Under the pieces are notes generated by a model. It did not search any database, was not told the origin of the DNA, and saw only the letters and a list, made by a program, of their open reading frames with translations. The translations under genes were made by a program, and so were the position numbers. A DNA stretch of 6,917 nt from contig USQD01000102.1 in assembly GCA_900556795.1 (NCBI GenBank), positions 1 through 6,917 on the forward strand, given 5' to 3'. The stretch is from an uncultured Prevotella sp. GTDB taxonomy: Bacteria > Bacteroidota > Bacteroidia > Bacteroidales > Bacteroidaceae. Positions 1 through 6,899 of this stretch are shown here, one piece after another (the first letter of the stretch is position 1; the number at the start of each line of letters is the position of its first letter).

Positions 1-29
1 ATAATTGAAAATTTAAATTTATATACATC
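1..29 (+). promoter_or_regulatory. A/T-rich leader just upstream of the fucosidase start
   Basis: This short stretch is almost entirely A and T and has no purine-rich Shine-Dalgarno sequence, as expected for Bacteroidota, where A/T-rich unstructured leaders often serve for initiation. It contains an in-frame TGA at 6-8, so the ATG at 30 is the first possible start in that frame. No -7 or -33 promoter element can be recognised in these 29 bases, so the promoter, or an upstream operon partner, must lie left of the window. Confidence 0.45.
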
Positions 30-92
30 ATGAACAAGAAAACCGTAACTATCTTTACCTTGGCTATGCTGGGAGCACTTCAGGCTTCAGCA
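30..92 (+). other. Signal peptide of the GH95 enzyme (residues 1-21)
   Basis: The N-terminus has a short basic region (N2-K3-K4), a hydrophobic core (about residues 6-17) and an A19-S20-A21 cleavage motif followed by Gln-Gln. This is a classical signal peptidase I site. There is no cysteine that would make a lipobox, so the mature enzyme should be soluble in the periplasm rather than a surface lipoprotein. That implies fucosylated oligosaccharides are imported before they are trimmed. Confidence 0.88.
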
Positions 93-2486
93 CAGCAGAA
101 GACTCCATTGTCTTACTGGTTTGACACGCCTGTCACCTTGAAGGGACAGCAAATCTGGTATGGAGGCCATCCTGAGAAGTGGACTCACAAGAAGCCTATC
201 TCGGCTGGTGATACTGCCCGCAATCCGGATCCGGATTGGGAGTCTAAGTCATTGCCTATCGGTAATGGAAGTATCGGTGCCAATATCATGGGATCGGTAG
301 AGGCTGAACGTATTACCCTGAACGAGAAGACTCTCTGGCGTGGCGGTCCGAACACCAGCAAGGGCGCTGCCTACTACTGGAATGTAAACAAGAATTCTGC
401 CCATGTGATGCAGGAAATCAGAGATGCCTTTGCTGCCAATGACTGGGAGAAGGCTTCACAGCTGACCCGCAAGAACTTCAACAGTCCTGTGCCATACGAG
501 TCTTATGCAGAAGATCCATTCCGCTTCGGTAGCTTTACAACGATGGGTGAGGCATATATCGAAACGGGGCTGAGTACCGTAGGTATGTCTAAATATCGTC
601 GTGCCTTATCGCTCGATTCCGCTTTGGCTACAGTTTCCTTCGTTAAGGATGGGGTGAGTTATGAGCGTGAGTATTTCATCTCTTATCCGGCAAATGTGAT
701 GGCCATCCGCTATAAGGCTTCCCGTCCGGGCAAGCAGAATCTCGTGTTCTCTTATGCACCTAATCCGGTTTCTACAGGCAAGATGGTGGCTGATGGCAAG
801 AATGGACTGCTTTGGGATGCACGTCTCGATAACAACGATATGCAGTATGCTGTCCGCATCCGTGCTATCAACAAGGGTGGTAGTTTGTCGAATGAAGGTG
901 GAAAGTTGACCGTAAAGGAGGCTGACGAGGTGGTATTCCTCATTTCTGCCGATACCGATTACAAGGCAAACAATAACCCTGATTACAATGACCCTAAGAC
1001 CTATGTGGGCGTGAATCCACTTGCTACCACTCAGGACTGGGTGAGCAAAGCTGAAGGCAAGGGCTATGCGCAGTTGCTGGAGGAGCATTATAAGGATTAC
1101 AGCCGCCTGTTCAATCGTGTGAGCCTGAATCTGAATGATGCGGCTAATGCCAACGATATGCCTATCGATGAGCGCCTGGCTAACTACCGCAAGGGTGCTA
1201 AGGATTTCTATCTGGAGCAGCTCTACTATCAGTTTGGCCGCTATCTGCTCATCGCCTCTTCACGTCCTGGCAACATGCCTGCCAACCTGCAGGGTGTATG
1301 GCATAACAACGTGGATGGTCCTTGGCGTGTTGACTACCATAACAACATCAATCTTCAGATGAACTATTGGCCAGCATGCACCACCAACCTGAGCGAGTGC
1401 GAGCTTCCGCTCTTCGACTTCATCCAGACACAGGTGAAGCCGGGTGAGAAGACTGCCAAGTCATATTATGGTACCCGTGGCTGGACCACATCTGTATCCA
1501 GCAACATCTTCGGTTTCACCTCTCCATTATCCAGTGAGGATATGTCGTGGAACTTCTCTCCATTCGCCGGTCCATGGCTGGCTACCCATCTTTGGGATTA
1601 TTATGACTATACCCGTGACAAGAAGTTCCTGAGCGATACAGCTTACAACATCATCAAGGGAAGTGCCAACTTCGCAACAGATTATCTGTGGCATCGCAAG
1701 GATGGTGTTTATACAGCGGCTCCTTCCACATCTCCTGAGCACGGACCGATAGATGAGGGAGCAACCTTTGCTCATGCCGTGATTCGTGAGATTCTACTTG
1801 ATGCTGTAGAGGCTAGTAAGATTCTGGGCAAGGATGCCAAGGATCGCAAATTGTGGGAAGATGCCCTGAAGCATATTGCTCCTTACCAAATTGGTCGCTA
1901 TGGACAGTTGATGGAATGGTCGAAGGATATTGATGATCCTAAGGATGAGCATCGCCATGTGAACCATCTCTTCGGTTTGCATCCAGGCCGTACCATTTCA
2001 CCTATCACTACTCCTGTACTGGCGAAGGCTTCCAAGGTAGTATTGGAGCATCGTGGTGATGGTGCTACAGGTTGGTCTATGGGTTGGAAGTTGAACCAGT
2101 GGGCTCGTCTGCACGATGGCAATCATGCCTACAAGCTTTATGGCAACCTGTTGAAGAATGGTACATTGGATAACCTTTGGGATACGCATGCTCCATTCCA
2201 AATAGACGGTAACTTTGGCGGTACAGCGGGTATCACCGAGATGTTGATGCAGAGCCACATGGGCTTTATCCATCTCCTGCCAGCCCTGCCTGATGCATGG
2301 CAGAAGGGTTTCATCAAGGGACTCCGTGCCAAGGGTAACTTTACGGTAGATATCTATTGGGACAACGGTCGCCTTACCAAGGCTGTCATCCTCTCTGGTT
2401 CCGGTGAACCTTGCCAGGTGAGATATGGTGAGCAAGTTAAGAAGATAAAGACTCAGAAGGGTAAGACCTATGAGGTTAAGTTTTAA
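30..2486 (+). CDS. Secreted GH95 family alpha-L-fucosidase
   Basis: This 818-residue protein is a glycoside hydrolase family 95 enzyme, an inverting exo-glycosidase that removes terminal alpha-L-fucose, typically alpha-1,2-linked, from glycans. It has an N-terminal beta-sandwich domain (LPIGNG at 75-80, LNEKTLWRGGP at 97-107), a central (alpha/alpha)6 catalytic barrel (about 330-735) and a C-terminal beta-domain (LLPALPDAW at 749-757, then GLRAKGNF). Family catalytic residues known from Bifidobacterium AfcA are all present: the Asn pair N439 and N441 in HNNINLQMNYWP, the acid E570 in TSPEHGP, and D726 in HAPFQIDGNFG. H437 aligns with the His that I recall separating fucosidases from the L-galactosidase members, which have Thr there, so fucosidase is favoured. 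A type I signal peptide sends it to the periplasm. The ATG at 30 follows an in-frame stop at 6-8. Natural substrate (mucin, milk oligosaccharide or xyloglucan) cannot be told from sequence. The gene is intact and converges on the helicase gene. Confidence 0.93.
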   Translation: MNKKTVTIFTLAMLGALQASAQQKTPLSYWFDTPVTLKGQQIWYGGHPEKWTHKKPISAGDTARNPDPDWESKSLPIGNGSIGANIMGSVEAERITLNEKTLWRGGPNTSKGAAYYWNVNKNSAHVMQEIRDAFAANDWEKASQLTRKNFNSPVPYESYAEDPFRFGSFTTMGEAYIETGLSTVGMSKYRRALSLDSALATVSFVKDGVSYEREYFISYPANVMAIRYKASRPGKQNLVFSYAPNPVSTGKMVADGKNGLLWDARLDNNDMQYAVRIRAINKGGSLSNEGGKLTVKEADEVVFLISADTDYKANNNPDYNDPKTYVGVNPLATTQDWVSKAEGKGYAQLLEEHYKDYSRLFNRVSLNLNDAANANDMPIDERLANYRKGAKDFYLEQLYYQFGRYLLIASSRPGNMPANLQGVWHNNVDGPWRVDYHNNINLQMNYWPACTTNLSECELPLFDFIQTQVKPGEKTAKSYYGTRGWTTSVSSNIFGFTSPLSSEDMSWNFSPFAGPWLATHLWDYYDYTRDKKFLSDTAYNIIKGSANFATDYLWHRKDGVYTAAPSTSPEHGPIDEGATFAHAVIREILLDAVEASKILGKDAKDRKLWEDALKHIAPYQIGRYGQLMEWSKDIDDPKDEHRHVNHLFGLHPGRTISPITTPVLAKASKVVLEHRGDGATGWSMGWKLNQWARLHDGNHAYKLYGNLLKNGTLDNLWDTHAPFQIDGNFGGTAGITEMLMQSHMGFIHLLPALPDAWQKGFIKGLRAKGNFTVDIYWDNGRLTKAVILSGSGEPCQVRYGEQVKKIKTQKGKTYEVKF

Positions 2487-2491
2487 TCAAT

Positions 2492-2544
2492 AAAAAAGTG
2501 GTTGAAAAAACGGATGTGCTTTCCTTTTTTTCAACCACTTTTTT
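2492..2544. terminator. Bidirectional intrinsic terminator between convergent genes
   Basis: A perfect 19-base inverted repeat pairs 2492-2510 with 2526-2544 around a 15-base loop. The core of the stem is GTGGTTG/CAACCAC, flanked on both sides by runs of six A's or T's. Read on either strand, the hairpin is followed by a T tract, so it can end transcription of the fucosidase (+) and of the helicase (-). It begins 6 bases after the fucosidase stop and ends 4 bases before the helicase stop, so it almost fills the 62-base gap. Folding energy was not computed. Confidence 0.93.
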
Positions 2545-2548
2545 ATGA

Positions 2549-4285
2549 TTATTCCTTTAGATGCTTCAATCTTTTCTTTGCCTCGGGATGGCTAGGGTAG
2601 AGGGTGAGAGCCTTTTGATAATTGGTAATTGCCGCTTCTTTCATTCCGGCTCTCTCACATTCTTTTCCCATGACGACATATTCCGTGGCAAGGCGCTTGA
2701 GGAATTTCTCCTGTTTCTTTTTCTCTTCATCTTTCTGCTTGATTACTTCCCTCAGACGCTCGTTCTCGGCTTGCAGCTCATTCACCTTGTTGAGCTTCTT
2801 GCGGATGAAACGTTTGGCAAGAGGGTGCTCTATGTCGTAACGGCTATGGATGGCAAGGAAGAAGTTATCCAGAGCTGCTTGCATGTCACCCTTGTCGTAT
2901 GCCTTGACTGCTTCATGATATTGCTTGTCGGCTTTACTTTGTATAAGAGCCGTATGGATGGTGCTCTGGTCGTTGTAATGACGGGCAAACTGCTTGACTT
3001 CATTGCGGACAAATATCTCGCTTTGGCGGATAGGCTCCTGTAGCGTGATTCCCTCCAGACTGGTGCAGCGTGATAAGGCTACGTAGGTCTGACCGCCTGC
3101 GAATACACCGCCAGTAAAATCTATTTTCACCTGATTGAAGGTTAGTCCCTGACTCTTATGAACGGTAATTGCCCAGGCAAGTCGGATAGGGTATTGCTCA
3201 TATCTGCCAATCTCTTCCTCTTCAATCTTCTTTTCCACCTCATTGAAATGGTATCGCATGTTGCTCCAGGCTGCAGGTTCCACCATCACATCTTTTCCCT
3301 CTTCTGTGCGTACATAAATCTTGGCATTCTCGTCTTCGTCAAAGCCGATGATGGTGCCCAGCGTACCGTTTACCCATTGGTGCTCGATGTCGTTTTTGAT
3401 AAAGATAATCTGAGCGCCAGTCTTCAGGTAAAGTTCAATAGGGGTTGGCAGACTGCTTTCCGGAAATTCACCCTGAATACGACCTCGGAAGAGGCAAGGT
3501 TCGCCCGGCAAAAGCTTGAGTTGACTGTCGTTGATGTAATCTACCGTGTCGCGACGGGTGGATAGAGTGATGGCAAGTTTGGAGTCGCCTTCATCCAATT
3601 GGGCGCCAACACGCTGGTTTAGCAACTGCAGGTCCTGCATTCTTACCTGACTGGTCCTGATGTTGTCGAGGATACCGATAAAGACAGGGTCGCTTTGGCG
3701 GTATACTTTCTTGAGTTCAATGCTGACCAGTTGGAATTGTTGGAAGATTTTGGCATCAAAGAAGAAGCTGCTGCGATAGAAAGGATTGAGCAGTTTGCGG
3801 TCGTCTTCTTTGACAACGGGTTCCAGCTGATAGATGTCTCCCACCAGCAGAAGCTGTTTGCCACCGAACGGTTCTCTCATGTTCCGGCAATATACGCGCA
3901 ATACCTTGTCGATGAAATCGATGATGTCGGCACGCACCATACTGATCTCATCGATGATGATGAGTTCCACTTCACGGATAATCTTGATTTTCTCGGAATT
4001 ATACTTCAATGTATTCCGGATGTTGCGCACGGAATACATACTGTCGTTGGGCAGCAGGGGGTGGAAGGGCAGCTTGAAGAAACTGTGCAGGGTACTTCCG
4101 CCGGCATTGATGGCTGCGATGCCTGTAGGTGCCAGAACGATATGTTTCTTCTTGGTATTGGCTGCGATGTACCGCAGAAAAGTAGATTTACCCGTCCCCG
4201 CCTTTCCGGTGAGGAAAAGCGAACGACGGGTAAACTGTATGATTTGGAGTGCATTCTGCAACTCCGCATTGTCGAGATCAATCAT
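2549..4285 (-). CDS. Pif1-like superfamily 1B DNA helicase with C-terminal TPR and coiled coil
   Basis: This 578-residue cytoplasmic protein is an ATP-dependent DNA helicase of the Pif1/RecD2 (SF1B) group, which moves 5'-3' on single-stranded DNA. Motifs appear in order: Walker A GKAGTGKS (27-34), motif Ia APTGIAAINAGG with TLHSFF (52-70), Walker B IIIDEISMV (109-117), the Pif1-type stretch ending PFGGKQLLLVGDIYQLEPV (139-157), KKVYRQ (192-197), a 2B/SH3-like segment (KTGAQIIFIKND 288-299, NGTLGTIIGF 306-315), VHKSQGLTF (375-383) and YVALSRC (401-407) with the probable arginine finger R406. The helicase core ends near residue 420. The tail holds a TPR-like unit (452-485), a charged coiled coil (about 494-532) and a second TPR unit (533-566). 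The start is fixed by an in-frame TAA at 4289-4291. It lies 9 bases behind the PBP gene and is probably co-transcribed with it. Likely roles are replication-fork or G-quadruplex maintenance; the exact function is not known from sequence. Confidence 0.9.
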   Translation of the reverse strand: MIDLDNAELQNALQIIQFTRRSLFLTGKAGTGKSTFLRYIAANTKKKHIVLAPTGIAAINAGGSTLHSFFKLPFHPLLPNDSMYSVRNIRNTLKYNSEKIKIIREVELIIIDEISMVRADIIDFIDKVLRVYCRNMREPFGGKQLLLVGDIYQLEPVVKEDDRKLLNPFYRSSFFFDAKIFQQFQLVSIELKKVYRQSDPVFIGILDNIRTSQVRMQDLQLLNQRVGAQLDEGDSKLAITLSTRRDTVDYINDSQLKLLPGEPCLFRGRIQGEFPESSLPTPIELYLKTGAQIIFIKNDIEHQWVNGTLGTIIGFDEDENAKIYVRTEEGKDVMVEPAAWSNMRYHFNEVEKKIEEEEIGRYEQYPIRLAWAITVHKSQGLTFNQVKIDFTGGVFAGGQTYVALSRCTSLEGITLQEPIRQSEIFVRNEVKQFARHYNDQSTIHTALIQSKADKQYHEAVKAYDKGDMQAALDNFFLAIHSRYDIEHPLAKRFIRKKLNKVNELQAENERLREVIKQKDEEKKKQEKFLKRLATEYVVMGKECERAGMKEAAITNYQKALTLYPSHPEAKKRLKHLKE

Positions 4286-4294
4286 ATTTTATTT
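4286..4294 (-). promoter_or_regulatory. Nine-base operon junction with A-rich initiation leader
   Basis: Only 9 bases lie between the PBP stop (4295-4297) and the helicase ATG (4283-4285). Read on the - strand they are AAATAAAAT, directly next to the ATG. There is no Shine-Dalgarno sequence, no terminator and no promoter box. A-rich leaders like this are typical of Bacteroidota translation initiation. The spacing argues for one transcript and possibly for translational coupling. Confidence 0.6.
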
Positions 4295-6841
4295 TTAAAG
4301 GTCGTCGAAGTTGACAGGCTGTTCTGTTGGCTTTGTCTTCTTCTTCTCTTTCTTTTCTTCAGTAGCTCCTGAAGCAGAAGATTCTCCTTCCGACTTGACT
4401 GCAGGAACCTCCTTTGTAATAGGATTGCCGTTTTCGTCGAGGATGATTTCCTCTGTGAATGCGGTGCTATCCACACGGGTGGTATCTACCTTTGGTTTTG
4501 GTGCATAGCTTGCGCAGATATACATATCTCGTGTAATGTCGCCATCCTGTGGCTTGTCGAACTTGGCGTGATACTGCTGGAAGGCAGGATCGCCGAATAC
4601 AGACTGCATGAAGTAACCGCATATTGGCAATGCTGTTCGGGAACCCTGACCCAAGGCTCCGGTGCGGAAGTGGAGACATCGGTATTCGCCTCCTACCCAT
4701 GCACCCACAACCAGCTTAGGGCTTACGCACATGAACCATGCGTCAGAATGGTTGTTGGTTGTACCGGTCTTACCGCCAAATTCTGTATCTCTGTAATTGC
4801 CTACATAGCCCCAGAGACTCTGTGAGGTACCACCCGGTTCTCTCATACCGCCCTGCAGGAGCTGTTGCATCAGGAAGGCACTCTTGTACGGAATAACCTG
4901 TTCCTCTGTACTTGGTCCTTCATAAACTACCTTGCCGTCATGGTCAACAATCTTGGTCACCAATACAGGGTCGTGATGCTTACCGTTGTTAGAGATGGTG
5001 CTGTATGCGCAAGCCATCTCCAGCAGGTTGACATCGCTGGAACCCAAGGCGAGTGATGGAGTATCATCGAGCGGACTGTCGATACCCATCTTCTTGGCGG
5101 TTTCGATGATGCGCTTGATGCCCATTTCCTGACCCAGTCTGACGGCAATGGAGTTGATACTCTTGGCAAATGCATTCTTCAGTGGGATGCTATCGCCAGA
5201 GAATGAACCGTTGGCATTGCCTGGGGTCCAGGTTGTCATCTCGTGCTTCTTCTTATCGTATACCTGCATAGAAATATATTCATCGCGGCGCTTGTCGCAA
5301 GGAGTCAATCCCTGGTTCATGGCTTCGGTATAAACGAAGAGCTTGAAGGTAGAACCCGGCTGGCGCTCGGCAGTTACCTTGTCATACTTCCAGTGGTTGA
5401 AGTCGATGTCGCCCACCCATGCCTTCACGGCTCCTGTCTGTGGCTCCATTGCCACGAAAGCGCTGTGCATGAAGGTAGTCATATACTTGATACTATCTTC
5501 AGAAGTCATGTTGATAGTGATGCTTCCCTTGTCGTAATCGAACACTTTGACAGGGTGAACCCACTCCTTATAATAGTAGGTTACAGAATCAGGATTGTTT
5601 GGGAACTTGGCCAGCAGATTCTTGTAGAAAGGCTGCTTTTCTGCGATGTCCTGGATGAAGTTTGGTATCACCTTGTGGTTCTCGTCCTGCCAAGGTTCTT
5701 CGCCCAGCCATTTTCCTTTACCTGCCTGAGTACGGCGGATGCTCCAGTGATTGTTGAAGTTCTGCTGAACCTGCTTCATCTGTTTACGGGCTGCATCCTC
5801 GGCATACTTCTGCATGCGGGTATCAATGGTTGTATAGATTTTCAGACCGCTGGAATAGAGATCGTAACCTTCTTCCTGACACCAGTCTTTCAGGTAATTG
5901 GCTACGGCTTCGCGGAAGTACTTAGCTTGTCCGTCATAGTTCTCCTCTACCTTGAAGTCGAGTTTGATAGGAAGCTCTTTCAGTTCTTCATACTCAGCAC
6001 GAGGCAGGTCGCCATGAGTCAACATATTATATAATACGGTGTTTCTGCGCACCCGGCTGTTCTCTGGATTGGTGCGCGGATTATAATAGGTAGTAGCCTT
6101 GAGCATACCTACCAGAATGGCAGCCTGATCAGTAGTCAGGTCTTTTGGATTCGTATTGAAGTAGGTCTTGGCTGCAGTCTTGATACCGTATGAATTATTT
6201 CCGAAATCTACCGTGTTGGCATACATGGTGATGATTTCTTTCTTTGAGAAAGCGGTCTCCAGCTTCACGGCAATAATCCACTCCTTGCTCTTGATGATGA
6301 GCAGTCGGAGCAAGGGCACCTTGCCCAGCAATCCGGTAGAATACTGCGAGCGTACGCGGAACATGTTCTTAGCCAACTGCTGTGTGATGGTAGAGGCACC
6401 ACGGGCATCATGATGCAGGAGGGCATCTTTGGCAGCACCGAACACACCGATAGGGTCGATACCGATATGCTTGTAGAAGCGCTCATCTTCTGTATCAATC
6501 AGAGCCTTGAAGAATGCAGGATTCACCTCTTCGTATTTTACAGGTGTACGGTTCTCATTGAAGTATTTACCAATCAGCTTGCCATCGGCACTATATATCT
6601 CTGATGCCTCTGAAGTCTGTGGATTCAGAATGCCGGAGAAATAGCCTGGTGACTTACCGAAAAGCCACAAGAAGTTGATGTCTACTGCGCCCAGATAAAT
6701 AATGAAGGCGATGATACAACTGACGAATGCGACAATGGTCTTGGTATACCAAGCCCTACCTTGATACAAACTCTTGTACCAAGCCCAGAAAGCACATAGC
6801 TTATGCCATATTCCGGCAAAGACTGTTTTGATTTTATTCAT
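4295..6841 (-). CDS. Bifunctional class A penicillin-binding protein (PBP1A type)
   Basis: This 848-residue inner-membrane protein polymerises lipid II into glycan strands and cross-links their peptides. A cytoplasmic tail (1-33) precedes one transmembrane helix (about 35-52). The GT51 glycosyltransferase domain (about 85-255) has its standard motifs: EDERFYKHIG (118-127, catalytic E118), GASTITQQLAKN (148-159), KSKEWIIAVKLE (184-195, second key Glu E187) and KKEIITMYANTVDFG (200-214). The transpeptidase domain (about 455-745) has STFK (497-500, acylated Ser497), SIN (561-563) and KTGT (691-694). A linker insert (about 355-455) separates the two. The C-terminus from about 781 is a low-complexity tail rich in Lys, Glu, Ser and Pro, probably disordered. 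The length fits PBP1A proteins of Bacteroidota. The ATG at 6841 is the first after an in-frame TAA at 6848-6850 and lies about 20 bases below the predicted transcription start. No catalytic residue is missing. It could be called mrcA or ponA, but the orthology is not tested. Confidence 0.95.
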   Translation of the reverse strand: MNKIKTVFAGIWHKLCAFWAWYKSLYQGRAWYTKTIVAFVSCIIAFIIYLGAVDINFLWLFGKSPGYFSGILNPQTSEASEIYSADGKLIGKYFNENRTPVKYEEVNPAFFKALIDTEDERFYKHIGIDPIGVFGAAKDALLHHDARGASTITQQLAKNMFRVRSQYSTGLLGKVPLLRLLIIKSKEWIIAVKLETAFSKKEIITMYANTVDFGNNSYGIKTAAKTYFNTNPKDLTTDQAAILVGMLKATTYYNPRTNPENSRVRRNTVLYNMLTHGDLPRAEYEELKELPIKLDFKVEENYDGQAKYFREAVANYLKDWCQEEGYDLYSSGLKIYTTIDTRMQKYAEDAARKQMKQVQQNFNNHWSIRRTQAGKGKWLGEEPWQDENHKVIPNFIQDIAEKQPFYKNLLAKFPNNPDSVTYYYKEWVHPVKVFDYDKGSITINMTSEDSIKYMTTFMHSAFVAMEPQTGAVKAWVGDIDFNHWKYDKVTAERQPGSTFKLFVYTEAMNQGLTPCDKRRDEYISMQVYDKKKHEMTTWTPGNANGSFSGDSIPLKNAFAKSINSIAVRLGQEMGIKRIIETAKKMGIDSPLDDTPSLALGSSDVNLLEMACAYSTISNNGKHHDPVLVTKIVDHDGKVVYEGPSTEEQVIPYKSAFLMQQLLQGGMREPGGTSQSLWGYVGNYRDTEFGGKTGTTNNHSDAWFMCVSPKLVVGAWVGGEYRCLHFRTGALGQGSRTALPICGYFMQSVFGDPAFQQYHAKFDKPQDGDITRDMYICASYAPKPKVDTTRVDSTAFTEEIILDENGNPITKEVPAVKSEGESSASGATEEKKEKKKTKPTEQPVNFDDL

Positions 6842-6866
6842 ATTAACTTATCTGTTTTTATCGGTG

Positions 6867-6899
6867 CAAAGATACAAATTTTCTTCGAAATATCACAAT
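6867..6899 (-). promoter_or_regulatory. Bacteroidota-type sigma-ABfr promoter of the PBP-helicase unit
   Basis: On the - strand, TATCTTTG (6867-6874) matches the Bacteroidota -7 consensus TAnnTTTG exactly. Twenty-one bases further upstream lies ATTG (6896-6899), a weaker match to the -33 element TTTG at about the usual distance. Transcription would start near 6860-6862, leaving a leader of about 20 bases before the ATG at 6841. The rest of the right end (6842-6917) is A/T-rich and holds no gene that I can see. Confidence 0.72.

Noticed and set aside
9..20. Perfect 12-base palindrome AAATTTAAATTT before the fucosidase start
   Set aside because: It consists only of A and T in an A/T-rich leader, so self-complementarity is expected by chance. 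Nothing else points to an operator.
606..1088. A 160-codon open frame on the - strand inside the fucosidase gene
   Set aside because: It is antisense to a well-conserved GH95 domain and has no motif, promoter or spacing that would support a gene.
3695..4372. A 225-codon open frame on the + strand, antisense to the helicase N-terminus and crossing the operon junction
   Set aside because: It is antisense to the Walker A and Walker B coding region, its product matches no family I recognise, and it runs through the PBP-helicase junction into the PBP 3' end. It is best explained as a shadow.
5243..6034. A 263-codon open frame on the + strand, antisense to the PBP gene
   Set aside because: It lies wholly inside the PBP coding region, which has unmistakable motifs. 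Its product is a hydrophobic, His/Val/Leu-rich sequence typical of an antisense shadow, with no recognisable family and no leader or promoter.
6880..6891. TTTC-GAA-GAAA partial inverted repeat between the -33 and -7 elements of the PBP promoter
   Set aside because: The arms are only four bases long in A/T-rich DNA. The position would suit a repressor site, but the symmetry is too weak to claim one.
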